Shown in pieces: positions 47,938 through 60,500 of a stretch of 64,000 bases of DNA. The notes under the pieces were generated by a model, which saw nothing but the letters and a program-made list of their open reading frames with translations, ran no database searches and was not told the origin of the DNA. Within the stretch, counting starts at the first letter, position 1, and every line of letters starts with the position of its first letter. A program made the translations under genes and the position numbers. This DNA comes from Cristatella mucedo (Eukaryota > Bryozoa > Phylactolaemata > Cristatellidae): positions 1,962,501 to 2,026,500 of the forward strand of contig WPIO01000033.1 of assembly GCA_009760855.2 (NCBI GenBank). Direction: 5' to 3'.

Positions 47938-48390
47938 ATGCAGCGATCTCGCTTGCTTCAGATGGTGGCATCGTTAAAAAACTGTGCCGAACTGTATTTC
48001 CCTTGGACCGAGTATGCGTACCAACGTGAGAAAATCATCCGGCTTCGTTCCCGGAAGCACAACTCCAAGCTCCCGTTTGCAGGAGTTACAGACAAGACAG
48101 TGGAAACGTACGACTACTTAGACAGATTAGTAGGAAGACGTGAGCGGAAGAATGTGCAATGTAGAACAGTTGCACATAAGTTTCTAGCTGCTGGCGAAAG
48201 CCTGGAAGTCCATTCTGAGATCGGCGCGTATCGGGTGTCTTCAGGTATACCTAAGTGGCTCAGAGACGGCAGGGGCTCAGCCAGTAAGCGACACACTGCT
48301 GCTCCAGGGCTGGGGGAGCAAAAATCCTCCTCCCATAGTTTTGGAAAAATAGGCAGGATAAGCCGTCCCCAAAGTGTAGCTGGAATTTAG
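47938..48390 (+). CDS. Hypothetical protein, 150 codons (unrecognised)
   Basis: ATG in a fair context (ACCATGC), with an upstream in-frame stop. The product is basic (many Arg/Lys: YQREKIIRLRSRKHNSK, GRRERKN) and has no domain that I recognise. A second open stretch without its own ATG follows at about 48604-48901 (FLRIEEAPIRFSLGSTKS, KELDPKATLRAIYKKIALFG), then continues after a one-base-scale frame break to about 48985 and beyond a SINE-B insertion. The pattern fits either a real spliced gene or the 5' part of the decayed element whose 3' part is at 50350-51800. I favour a decayed element. Confidence 0.35.
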   Translation: MQRSRLLQMVASLKNCAELYFPWTEYAYQREKIIRLRSRKHNSKLPFAGVTDKTVETYDYLDRLVGRRERKNVQCRTVAHKFLAAGESLEVHSEIGAYRVSSGIPKWLRDGRGSASKRHTAAPGLGEQKSSSHSFGKIGRISRPQSVAGI

Positions 48391-48603
48391 TAAGCTCTTA
48401 GCTTCCACTGTAAATATGCTATTTTTATAAGATAAACTCACTTCATTTCTCGATTAACTTTTTAGAAACTTTGGGATAGCCTATGACTGTGCTGAGGATG
48501 CCATTGCTTCGAGTCAAAATGTATACTGCCTGGCAGGTCTCGTTAACTTGTTCTCCACACAAATTCTATAGTTTCTTTTGAAAAAGTCCGGTATCCTATA
48601 CTA

Positions 48604-48901
48604 AAAGCAGCCTCCGTTTCTGCGTATTGAAGAAGCCCCAATAAGATTTTCTTTAGGCTCTACAAAAAGTGATAGCATCCCGGGAAATATAGGAGAAAGT
48701 CCAAATTTCCTCACCAAAGAGCTCGACCCGAAAGCCACTTTAAGAGCAATCTACAAAAAGATTGCACTATTTGGCGAGCCTGAATCTGTGTCCCGGAAGT
48801 TAATTGCCAACCAGGCTTATGTAACCCCATCTAAGAAAATATTGAGTAGCTTCCCTCTGGAGAAGTTTGAAGCTGCTCAGCAAAGACGGGAAGCCCTGTA
48901 A
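48604..48901 (+). pseudogene. Open coding-like stretch without ATG
   Basis: About 99 sense codons with protein-like composition (EKFEAAQQRREAL at the end), lacking a start codon. Shifting frame after the stop at 48899 continues RLINELSSVKTVFKTLDFDF, which reads like the same protein past a frameshift. Not recognised. Confidence 0.4.
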
Positions 48902-48983
48902 GGCTCATAAACGAACTCTCCTCTGTGAAAACCGTATTCAAGACGCTGGATTTTGACTTTGCTCATTTACTTGGTGGTGCGAC

Positions 48984-49125
48984 CGTGCTGGTTTACCCCA
49001 GTGGTTAAGAGGTTCGCCCCGACCAAAGTTTGCCGAGGTCGTGGGCTCGAGCCCTGTGGCATATGTGAAGCGCCTCAAAAGAGATTAAGTTCTCTTAAGA
49101 CGTATTCAAATTAATTACATTTATA
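48984..49125 (+). mobile_element. SINE-B copy with target-site duplication
   Basis: A full SINE-B (CAGTGGTTAAGAGGTTCGCC, GGGCTCGAGCCC, GTGAAGCGCC hairpin tail) flanked by TTTACTTGGTGGTGCGAC at 48966-48983 and TTTACTGGTGGTGCGAC at 49126-49142. This is direct evidence of insertion by target-primed reverse transcription. Confidence 0.92.
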
Positions 49126-49559
49126 TTTACTGGTGGTGCGACAGTGTGACTATCATCAAGTACTCTTAATTGAAATGTCCTCTATGGTGGCTGCTTGATG
49201 CCTAAAAGTTTTATTCAAATGACCACCTCCACAGCTAGACATCATCATGTTGGATCTCTGTCTAGTATTAAATACTTACTACGGCGCTGGCTAAAGATCT
49301 TACTAACCTCTGGGTTCAGTTTAGGTTGGACTACTGTTAATCAATATTGGCGAGGCAAACGAGAAAAGTCACCAAGCCTCTTCACTTAGGGACGAATATA
49401 GTTGCAAGATTTACTGATGACTCCAAGAAATAATTCAGCATCGTGTCTTCTTTGCAGAAGGATCGTGATGCCAGCACTAGGTACTGAGTCCGAATTCGCC
49501 TCTGACCCTCCCCCCACTAACAGGGCTATTTCAGTCCCTTCTCCAGCTAGGCCACATGA

Positions 49560-49940
49560 CTCTACCTGCTAGCTAATGAGTCATGCACCAAGCCATCGCT
49601 GCTCTGATCGAGCCATTTGCCCGGGCATCCGTCAAAGAAGTAACAGTGGAGTTTCCTAGCAAGACGCAAGCATGAACGACGCTTAGCCAAATTGTGACCT
49701 CCGGTTCTACAAGCACCAAAAATTAGTCGACTACAGCCCCAGGGCATGCCTCGGCTCAGGGAGGGAAGGCCTACGAACACACTACGGGGGCACGCAGAGT
49801 AGCAACGATTGAAGCATATCCAAAAGCGGAAGGAACGCCATCGGACAAAAGCCGTCTCGAAGGAGACCGCTCGCCGATGACTGCAGCTCAGGGGGCCTAC
49901 GAACAGCACACAACAGGGTCATGCGGAGTACACGAGCCAT
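49560..49940. repeat. Imperfect direct repeat in unrecognised sequence
   Basis: GGCCTACGAACACACTACGG with CACGCAGAGTA (about 49767-49802) recurs as GGCCTACGAACAGCACACAA with CATGCGGAGTA (about 49893-49931). Both strands hold partly open frames (reverse 115 aa), none recognised. Confidence 0.4.
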
Positions 49941-50349
49941 AACAGCGAGAGCTTAACCTCCACACTCAGTAGCATGGGGTCCTCGTAGCCTCCCGTGGTT
50001 GGCCGTCTTGTCGAGGAATGCCAGCTATCCATCCTCCGGGATGCGGGTACTGAGCGACCGGAACACTCCGCTCCACGTCTCGACCTACGAGCTTCATTCA
50101 TCCAATGGCCAAGATGAATTCGCGCCATCTCCCATCAGGATCCAAGTTAAAGGCAGGTTTGGCCCAGCTGGGTGTTCCCCAATTGGCCATATCCCATTTT
50201 AGCCTCCCTAGGCTACTGAACCCTGCACGAGTACAAATCCAAATATTTCTTTATACATCGCCCTCAGAACTACAACCTGAACCCTGAACTCCTCATCCCC
50301 ATCCTCTTGAGAAGGATTAGCCATCTTGAGGAGAGAGCAGCAAATCAGA

Positions 50350-51800
50350 CAGCGTGGAAGATATTGCAGATCAAGATTTCAATTTCACAGATGCGGCTGA
50401 GGAAAGACAGACATACTTCTATCATAAAGACTTTAACGATCTTCGTAGGGACCTTTGTATTACCAAATCAAAGGCCGAGCTTTTGACATCTCGTCTCAAG
50501 GACTGTAACTAAATGGATGAAAATGTGAAAGTAACAGATCAGAGAAAGTGACATGCACCTTAACCAGCTTCTTCAGTCAGCGAGACTGGCTGTGATTCGG
50601 CAATAATGCTGCCAGTCTATTCGAGGCTATAGGAATCACTTGCAATCCGAGTGAATGGCCCCTATTCATCGACTTCGGGAGCCTCAAAGCTGGGCTGATT
50701 CGTAACGGGAACAAGTACCGGTTTCTCCCAATGGCTTACTCAGTGAACCTCAAATCGGACAACGCATGTGTCAAAATGTTGCCGAGTACCTTGAAATGTG
50801 GATACTATGGCTGGGGCGTGATTTAAGACTTCGAAATGGTGTCATTCCCGATGGGCCTCGAAGGCGGTTTCACATTCCTTGGTTGCCTTGCTCGTAGGAC
50901 AGCCGGGGCACTAACACACACTATCAAAAAAGAGACTGGCCGAAGTGAACCAAGTTATCCGTGGGAAAAACAAAATAAAGTTGGAGCCTGGAAGACCCCC
51001 AGAGGATGATGATGCTACCACAATGCATCGCATCAAGTTAGGCCTCACAAGCATTTCGTAAAGGCTCTAAACAATGAGTCATCAGCTTTCAAGTACCTAC
51101 AAAATGTCTTACCATAGCTGTCTGAGACACAGGTCAAAGCTGGTATTTTTTCGGACCTCAGATAAAGAAGATCATATAGTCTGAAGAATTCACAAATAAT
51201 TTGAACAGGATGGAGAAAACGGATTGGAAGTTTTGCTGCAGTATTTAAGGCTTTCCGGAAATATCACAAGGCTGAAAACTATGAGCAGCTATCTAGGATC
51301 TCATAGAGAACCATGCCAAAATAACATGCAGAATATTCCCAAAGCCCACGTCCTAAACGCTCATCTTGAAAAAACAAAGAGAGCACGGGGCTTGTTCAGG
51401 GGAGTAAAACAAGCAGTTTCACGAGGGTGTACGTACCGGACTTTGAGCGTCGTTACCAAGGAGAGTATGCCGTAAACATGATGAGGGCTTCTCCAACAAA
51501 CTGATTGCAGTTTAGCTGCTAGTCTTGAACACAGAATAGTATCTGAACTCTTTTGAGTGGCCATTTTGGCATGACTTCAGAGTAATAGTATATTCATTTA
51601 AATTCCTTTGCTGTTTTTTCTAATTAAATGTGAAGCAGAAGGCACTAATTTATCACCTTCCTCAAATAAGATGGGCCAATTTCATGTTAATTACCGTCTT
51701 TGTCACAAAGTAAACTTTACATGGAACAATAGCCATTTACTATATTTCTGAGTAATAAGAAATTGGGAAATAACACTTCTCAGGGATAAAAAATGATGTT
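50350..51800 (+). pseudogene. Decayed copy 2 of the dispersed invertebrate protein family
   Basis: Broken frames give, in order: FNDLRRDLCITKSKAELLTS and RLKD (about 50432-50500), LIRNGNKYRFLPMAYSVNLK (about 50695-50755), MGLEGGFTFLGCLARR (about 50850-50900), KHFVKALNNESSAFKYLQN (about 51050-51105), LSETQVKAGIF, and DFERRYQGEYAVNMM (about 51440-51485). This order matches a multicopy invertebrate protein family of unknown function that I recall. Many stops and frameshifts make it a pseudogene. About 200 bases of 3' flank (51570-51800) also match copy 1. No reverse transcriptase or transposase was found next to it. Confidence 0.78.
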
Positions 51801-51937
51801 TTAATTAAAAAAATTTAACAAGAAATTGTTCCCAGAACCAGCAGAGTCTCGACAACTGACAGCGGTCGCGAAAGGCTTGAAATTCCGGTTTGATTGCTTA
51901 CTATTTACTCCTACAAGGCATTATTCAAGCCTCCAAT

Positions 51938-52110
51938 GTTAATAATAATAATACATTTGATAAAGCACTCTCAGAGAACTCCATCTCTTTCTAAGAGCTT
52001 TACATTTTCTGCAAAGGAAACAGATCGAATGGTGAGTGGTATCATGCTTGATAAACAATATTAATGGTGACATGCACCGGGTCAGCATGTAAGTGTGACA
52101 GGCGTTATAA
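51938..52110 (-). mobile_element. LINE-I 3' UTR and tail
   Basis: AATAATAATAATACATTTGA, AGCACTCTCAGAGAACTCCA, GCTTTACATTTTCTGCAAAG, GTGACATGCACCGGGTCAGC in reverse orientation. Confidence 0.85.
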
Positions 52111-52446
52111 CATTTTCCTTACCAGAACTAAGGTTGCATGTGCACAAGTGTGTACACCATCAATAGTATATGTGACTACTATGTTCTGTTTTAACTTTCT
52201 ATATTCCCAGGTCACTTGGTCTGTCAGCTTTCAACAAATATCCCGAGTTACAAAGTCTCACAGCTGCACAAGTCGATCAAAAAGTTTATCGGAATATGGA
52301 ATGCCCTTCACTTCTAAGCTAGTGCTCCAATCAGTCCCACAGATGCTCAAAAAATATAGACCACGAGATGGGTTTGGTCAGCTAGAAACTTGGGCACACG
52401 AGTCTACAGAGAGTTGCTTAGCTTCTCAAAGTTAATTTGCAAGCAT

Positions 52447-52600
52447 TATGCCGAGCTGGTTTGGTCCAGCGGTTAAGGTGCTCGTCCCGACCAAGGTCTG
52501 GCTGAGGTCGTGGGCTCAAGCCCTGAGACAAATGTGAAGCGCCTGAACAGAGATTAAGTTCTTTTGGGGCGCTATACAAATACAAATGAATTATATGTTA
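52447..52600 (+). mobile_element. SINE-B copy
   Basis: GCCGAGCTGGTTTGGTCCAG, CGGTTAAGGTGCTCGTCCCG, GAGGTCGTGGGCTCAAGCCC, GTGAAGCGCCTGAACAGAGA, GGGGCGCTATACAAATACAA. Confidence 0.9.
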
Positions 52601-53589
52601 TCCACTTCCCTAGTTATGTAGTCCATCTCCATAAGAGCTCTGACATAGTGCAAGCCAACATTTTTGACGACCCAAAATTTCATTGATGTGTAAAGACAAG
52701 TAACTGGAAACATTTCCAAACAGCACTTCCACCACCATGCTTGAGCTTCAAAATGTAGGCAGTCCCGGTCATCCATTTGCTATCTCCGCACGAGTTTGCT
52801 TTCATCGCACAAAAGAATAAGGCTCTAGTTGGCAGCTGCAAAGTGGGTGTGTTGGCATGCCCATTGTAAGTAACTTATTCGTTACCTCTTTTTTAAGTTA
52901 ATTATTGACCTGATGACATATCTTGACATTTCTATAAATGCAGTTCTACTAAAGCCCCATTCGAATCCTATCGACATTTACAGCTTCTCGAGAGAAGGCA
53001 CTACTTTGTAATAACAGTCGTTGCATGATGGTGTCGCCAGTGATTCTGTCGTCGCAGCCAAATATTTTGTTTCCCCTGTGGACAAGTAAGTGCTCAAAAA
53101 TAGGTATATGTGAAAGAAATCTTTCTTTAATTCTCAGCTCCGAAACTCATGACCCAAATTTTATGGTCTGAGCTCCACTCGTTATCTAAAGCGAATTCCA
53201 GCTGAAAGTCAGCTAGCCGTAAACTGGACGATTTGTTTTGCCAAGCGTAGCAGCTCCCAATGCTCGAATTTATTAAGCCGAATGCAGGCTACCCTGAATG
53301 GTTACTTTCCATTTCGAATAACCCGAAACTTTAAGCCGAAAGCCAACCTCACAGAAGTCTATTTAGACCAACCGATGTAGTAAGAAGTTCGTAGTGCCTT
53401 TGTAGAGCTCAAAGTTGCATGCAAAAAGAATTAACCTATTAGCACATATAGAAGTATGATTGTTTTTTTTTTATAAAACTGCTGAAAACCGATGTTTCGT
53501 TGCAACTCTTAGCAGCCATTCTAGCACAATATAGAAAAAAGTGGTAGCCCCACTTTTGAGTAAACAGCTTCAAGGTGCAGCTGAAAGCG

Positions 53590-54095
53590 AGCCGACTTGA
53601 CGTCACTGGAGGTGCTCTGTGCTAGCCTCTGCCCCACCAGGCTAAGCATCGTACCACTAGCTTTTCGGAATCAAATTGTTAAACTATACATCGTACAAAC
53701 CTCAAATCCTTTGGAGGCCGTGCCTTTAGTTCGAATGCTCTCAAAGCCTGGAACTCACGCCCGACTAGCATCACATCTGCTGACTTGACCACATTTAAAC
53801 TACCTCTTGACCGCAACTAAAAACACTCATTTATCACAGCATTTAGTGGTATCCTGTGATTCGACCTTTTTGTGTTCATGCGTGCTGATACTGCCTGCTG
53901 CTGCCACAAGCCATATTTGCATGCTGGTCCTGTGCATGCCAGCCATAACCATGTTATTCTTGTTGTCTATTGAGCATGCTACCACTAACCATTAAATCAT
54001 GCTTCCTTTGCAGCAAATGGACAGGCCTAGAAAGAGATTGAGTTCTCCGAGGACGCTTTATCAAGTGTATTATTATTATTATTATTATAGCCTCT
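53590..54095 (+). mobile_element. LINE-I relic (RT C-terminus to tail)
   Basis: CCAGGCTAAGCATCGTACCA, then NPLEAVPLV/FGGRAFSSNALKAWNS-like frames (about 53700-53760). The 3' UTR (GCATGCTGGTCCTGTGCATG) and hairpin (GGCCTAGAAAGAGATTGAG, CTCCGAGGACGC) follow, ending TTATTATTATTATTATTATA. Confidence 0.85.
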
Positions 54096-54099
54096 TCCT

Positions 54100-55100
54100 G
54101 GAAGCCTGGTAGCTAGGTTGTCCGATTGCATTTCAGCGAAAATGTTGATTCGTCGCAGCACAACAGCCACACTCTCAGCCCAACGAAACAAGGATGGGCA
54201 TGGCTCATAGCTAAGGCACGTGGGCGTGTCTAGCTAGAATTTGAGTGTAGGGGGTAAAGGTCATTTCCCTAGTTTCAACCAGCAGGAGCCTACGGAAGGC
54301 TTATTTGTAAATGCAGCTTATGGCTCCATTTACATGTCCAATTGGTTTATGAACTTCTTTCAAAACAGTATCTTCAAATAAATTTGGCCACGATCAACAT
54401 GATCGCCAGAGGAAATTGGTGTTGGTTATAAAATTTAGCTTCAGAAGAGAGGTGGACATGCTGCTACACTCGGGCCAGTGGTACCCAAGGCAAACGCTGC
54501 CACCACTCCGAAATTCCGGAAGACAAAAAATTGCGATGACAGAGAGGGAGTTCGGAGCTACCACCACCATCTAGCAAACCATTTTCATGCTCTGAGAGTA
54601 ACTGTCTGAAGGAAACTCCTTTTAGAAATATGTGCCGCCAGCCTGAACTGAAGAAAAGTGTGCAATTAGCAACTAACATCAGAATTGTGCTTCAAGTAAA
54701 AGAAAACACCTTACAAACTTGCTCCTTCTTTAGCTTTAGTCGGGATTGGTTTTTTGCTTACTTTGTACAAGAGCTACATTAACTTTCCATTTGATTAAAA
54801 ACCAATTAGCTTTGATCCATAGCGCCTCAAGTTACACCAGCGATTTTGCAAAGGCTTAGTCTACCGGTATACAAATATCGTCAATAAATTTTGGGGACAG
54901 TCCCGAAAGTCTAGGCTCAAGGAGTCCTGCATTCTACCAACGTGTAAATGGTTGCATTGGCAGGGAAGATAGATGCCAGGGTGTTAGTTTTATTCATGCT
55001 ATTTACATTTATAACCAAAAATATTTACTAGAAACCATATTTCGACAAATACATATTCGAGCATCAAAAGGTGGCGACTGAAGTGAAACAAATAAAAGCA
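54100..55100. other. Intergenic, unrecognised
   Basis: No repeat or gene recognised between the LINE-I copy and the 3' end of GTF2F2. Confidence 0.45.
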
Positions 55101-55111
55101 ATACAAATTAG

Positions 55112-55117
55112 TTTATT
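55112..55117 (-). promoter_or_regulatory. GTF2F2: GTF2F2 poly(A) signal
   Basis: AATAAA on the reverse strand about 100 bases past the GTF2F2 stop. Confidence 0.6.
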
Positions 55118-55219
55118 TTAAATGTTTCGGAATAGCCAGTATACCATAAGGAGGTGACTGGAATGAAACAAATAAATGCAATAAATCAGCTCGGCAGTCA
55201 TATCTCGAAGTTCAGGCAG

Positions 55220-55348
55220 TTATTCACCACTAGCAGGCGTCTCCTGCTTATTGTAATGCCTGTATTCTGGTTTCAGCTCCCACATGTTCTTGTGTGGTGC
55301 TTTCGTGTTATAGTGACACAACTCTTTGAGAATGTCCCTCAAATACGG
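55220..55348 (-). CDS. GTF2F2: GTF2F2 last coding exon
   Basis: Acceptor ATTTCAG; encodes PYLRDILKELCHYNTKAPHK, NMWELKPEYRHY and NKQETPASGE, then TAA. Confidence 0.95.
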   Translation of the reverse strand, partial: PYLRDILKELCHYNTKAPHKNMWELKPEYRHYNKQETPASGE

Positions 55349-57497
55349 CTGAAATAAATAAGACACATGAGTAAGGATGCCAGTGAAGTAAGGGTCATGT
55401 TATCACTGGCCACCAACGATAGCATGAAAACAGAAGTTCAGGCAGCCAATAATACATAAGGTAGCTAGCAGTGGCAGCAGGTAGCAGAAGTGCATGGTAA
55501 AAAACAGCAACAAGAATGCAACGAATCTCAATCATATAAAACACAACACACAATCTCGTGATTGTCCTTGGCATGCTGTAGTGTGCTTATGCCATATTGA
55601 TATTGTGCATGTTATCACTAACCATATTGACATGCTTCTATTACAGCATATGTGAAGTGCTCAGAAAGAGATCAAGTGCTTTGAGGGTGCTATACAAATG
55701 AATTGTTATTATTATTAAAACCAGTAAGGCTCTTCAGCTGCTAAAATCAAATTTGCTAAACATTAACAGCTGCTAATAAACGGGAAGCAGATGATGAGCA
55801 AGCAGGATGCTGCTGCCCAGGTCACCAGGTAGCAAAAGTGGCCATGTGAAGTGTGGGGGAAAGCATTCTGAAGTAAAGGTTGCAGGATGTCATCTCTAGC
55901 CTAAGGGAATTGTGGCCCTTAATTGTTCTACTAATGTAAAAAGTGGCAGCACAATAATGTTTGTGCACTGCTACTGCCTGCAATGGACACTTACGTATGG
56001 CTGCTTTGTGATGGTCACAAGATCTTTAAGATTATAAAACTGATGCTTTTCGAAAGCCTTGAACAGTATGTCCATGACTTTGTCTTTATCATCCCTTGCA
56101 CGTTTGCCTTCCTCTTTTTTCTTGGATTCGTGCTCCATCTGTAAAGAGTCGGTGAATATATTTATGTATGTATGTCGTAAGTAGAAATAATATACAGTTA
56201 ATGGCCGGCTGCAGTAGTGCAGTAGAGTCACAGAGCAAGGATTAGAGGAAGCCCGAGAACAAGGCAGACCCACAATGTGTTGGTGAGTAGCAACAGGTTT
56301 GTAAGTGTTCACAGCTTTATCGAGCTGAACCACTTGTCGCTTGGGCTTGTTGCTCTCCTCAAGCTTGATCCTGAAACGTCATTCGAGCCACTGGTTAAAG
56401 TTTAGTACCAATACAGCCTACGCGCCAGTCTCATGAATATTGTCATACCGGATATTACGCATGGATGCTGGCGATCGCAATGGAAGAGCCCCCCCCCCCC
56501 GCCAGTAGCACCATACTGGTCAGCTAGGCTGCACTGCCAGCCGACAGAACGACAGCGATCGACTTTCACGGACCCAAACTCCTCGGCAGGGGATAACTGT
56601 GATTACTCTCTGGATGACTGACCAAGCTTGCCTGATCAGCCGTCAGTTCCACAGGGATCGTGCTGGCTGGCTTTAGCCGACTCTAGAAGTGAGACTGCGC
56701 TTCGGGCTGCTTGCTAGGGGCAAATGGTTGGTTCTACATGAACTTGGATTCGTTAAATCCGCCTCAATGACAAGAGCCATCTTTGTGACCAACATGTCCA
56801 AGTTGCTTTAGGATACCATACACACATGGCAATCGACTGCCACGTGAAGACCTCCGACAGAAAACTACTTGTTGCACTGACGTTTACAGGCCAAAGTTAG
56901 GCAGTAAGTAAATCTAGAGGAATTGTGCTAATCTGCTTTTAGCTTTATTCAAAAGTTTCAAAACTCACAAGTAAATCGCCAATTACTATCTTACTGATTG
57001 TACTCACTCAAATAATTGCTAATTCAATTCAGTACTGACTTACTGCTACTCTGCCTCAGTAGTGTGAGACAGGCATAGCAGACAGCCTAGTCCATTAGAA
57101 GAACAGGCAGTTGTTGGGCTTTGTTTTGAAAAGCATGCATTCACATCTCTGCCAGAAACTTTCTGCAACCAGCATTCATTACAAAGCAATCACGGAGTTG
57201 TTGGGATCGTAACAGAGAGTGCATACCCCAGCCTATGGCAGTGCCGAGCTTAGATGTTGTTGTCTGCCTAGGCTGGGGGCCCTCCCGACCTTGACTGACC
57301 AATCGAGGTGCAGAGTTCCTGCTGCTGAAGCTAGCAACGGCGCTGGCCAATCGGAGCATAGCGTTCATAAGCACAGACAACAGGAAGCTCCCTTAGCATT
57401 AATGGCTGCAGAAGAGTCGTTGATTAAACGTTGTAGAGTTCGGCTGTGTTCTGGAGTGTTCAAAGTCGTTTGCTGTTTAGCAATGCGTGGGCGGGCT

Positions 57498-57529
<32 letters not shown>

Positions 57530-60500
57530 CACAACAGAGTGCATGCATAAATGAGCCCAATTCTCTGCAGGTGGATGTAACATATACGTATGACATGTTG
57601 GACAAGGAAAGATGGTGCAATGCTTCAGTCTGGCAACTGGATGAGAGGCCCAAAGTGACTAGCAGCTGGTTTAGCAGATTGACGAGACACTAAAAAGAAC
57701 CTTTTCCAAAAGTATCCAACTGCATCGAGTCTTTACATATCAGGGCACAATAGCCAGAAATAAACCTATTCTAAAATTTGTTGAGTGTGAGATGTGCTGG
57801 TGGCAGCAAGCCTAGCAGCTGCAAAAAACAGCAACACGAATAAATACACACCCAAGTTGTGAATCACCACAAGACTTAAGGGGTGTCAGGGCACTTTTAC
57901 AAGCATTACACAGCAGGCCTATTAAGAACAAAATGAACAGTTGCAGCTTGCACAAAGAAAGGCACATACACACACAAACAAAGTAGCAAAATAGCGGCAA
58001 AGCCCGAAACAGATATAAGTAGCCACCAGAAGTGCTCACACACGGACAAATGCATGCAGGTTGCAGAAACAGGTCATTGGGCAAGAGTAAAAAGGATCTA
58101 CTGTCGGTATCTACAATACACTGTACCTTTCAAGTCCCCAGATGGAAAGTTGTAGGAACAGCTAGGCGTTCATCAAAGTAAAGCACGGAGTCTAAACGGT
58201 TGATTAATGACCACGTGCAGCTCGGCTGGATCACTAACCAAGAGATACCTGTTGACACAGGCTTTCTAATCGACCTGGAGACCGCAATAGGTTAAAACAA
58301 GGTTAGCTTCGATTTGCTTGATTCAACAACCTCATTTAATAACAATACTACACTTGATGAAAGCCCTAAGAGAACTCGATTTCTTTCTAGGCGCTCATTT
58401 ATACATAACACCAGAAAACCTTAACAGCTATCACAGCCGTTTGCAGTGGGCAATACAGAATTATCCACTGCAGGACTCGAACCCACGACCTGGGTTGTTA
58501 AAAACGAGCACCTCACCCCTAGGCAAAGGCCCAGAGTAGCAGATAGAATTTAGGGCCTCACTCAACTTGTTTTCAAATGCTAGCTTGGGGGAGAATCTTG
58601 AATGACAACCCCTATGCTACTGGCAACCAGTGAAGCCCTCAAAGAGTGAAGATGTAGCTCCCAATATTTGCATGACGACTAAACCAGCTTCTCACTTCCG
58701 TATCACCTCCTGAGACCAGACAAATTTCCTTGGAATCCGGAACAGAGGTGAGTTGCAATTGTCAGGCAGTTTTAGGGCTTTTGGGACTGTATGTGAGAGC
58801 AATAGTGCACAACTGTTCGTGTAAGAACAGTACAAGTGTATGTAAGAATGGGTCATCCCTAGCTGATGACGACAGAAAAAGGTTTAACAGCAAGCAAATA
58901 GGCTACCCACTGCATGAACATACAAACTATACGTACCTTTTAAGATTCATGTAGTTAGCGTCGCTAATCGGTCGACATTCAGCTCTATGAATTACTTTCC
59001 CTTCAATGCCTATTCTATCTGCAATGGAGATAATCCACAGAACAAAAGCAATAAAAGCTCATCAAGCATTATAAAAGCACAAACAGATTTAGGTCACACA
59101 GACATTGGTTAATTTCTGGAGCACACGCCAAGTCAAGGTTGGCTAGGGAATGATAACCGAAAAGCACTGGCCAAGCAGCAGCACAGTAATGCTGAATGAA
59201 AGCTGTGCAGAGGGATTCCGATATAAATCCAGCCAACAAGCACTAACTTGGTGGATGGATGGCATACTACTAGGAGATCTTAAAAACATTCTAAACCTAA
59301 ACTCGAATGGTAATTCACTGCTTACCCTCAGGCCCCTCGGCAAGAACACTCAACACTTGCCTCGGCGTTGAAGCCATGATGAATTTGTGAAGCTGTGGTA
59401 CTGTTTCGCTGTCTGCAGTCTTTGCAGCAAGGCGCTCATTCAGGCAGAACATCACCTCAGAGCTTGGTTTGCCACCGGGCACACTGCAGAAACAAAATTA
59501 ATTTCACAAAACAAAGAGGACGGTATAAATCTTCTGCTGGATGAGCACTACACAAGGCCACAATACTTGCCTGATCCAATGCTGGTCTCCTCAGCACAGA
59601 AGTCGGCAGCGGTATATTGACAAGCAGAGAAACTAAATACCTCACATAGAATCAGCTGGAGTTTAGCACCAGCACGTTAACAAAAGTGGTATTCATGGAC
59701 AAGTAGAAAGAGTGCCTATGACGAGCAGCACACACTGCTGCTACTGCTAATAATTACATTTTCACGACTTTCTATAAGAAGAAATCTCTTTCTAGGCACT
59801 TTACACATGTCAGTAAGAAGCATGAACAAGTAACACGAATACCCGATGATGAAAAACATGCGACGACAAGAACCAGTGGCTGATTAGGAGGGCAAGGCCA
59901 GAAACTGAGCAGCCAGGAAAGGCGTAACACATAGTATGGAATAGTAGGTGCATGGACTACCGAGTAATAGCCACGGTAGTAGAAATTAATTACGAGACAC
60001 CACCTAGATCACACCTCCTAGGTCACACCTCTAATGAAATGGGCCACCAATCTACAGGTATCTAGCAAGTACCTATCATACATTTGCACCCGCAGACTTG
60101 CTTAAATTAAAGTGTGCAGCAAACTATAGGCTAACACACTAAGATCGTAAGATAGAATTAATGATAATAACAATAATAATAATTCACTTGATAAAGCGCC
60201 CTCAGAGAATTTAATCTCTCTCTAGGCGCTTTACATTTGCTGTAAAGTGAAATGCAATTGAATGGTAAGTAAAGTCATGCTTGAAAAAACAAACAAAATG
60301 AATAATATGGTTAGGGGTGACATGCACAGGGTCAGCATGCAAATGTGGTTAGTGGCAGCATGCACAGTGTCAGCACGCATAAGCACATCAAGGACGAATC
60401 ACAGGGACCCACTAAATGCTGTCCTAAATAGGTGTTTTTAGGTTCCTTTTAAATGTGGTCAGGTCAGGGGATGTTCTGACGCAGGTCGGGAGGGAGTTCC

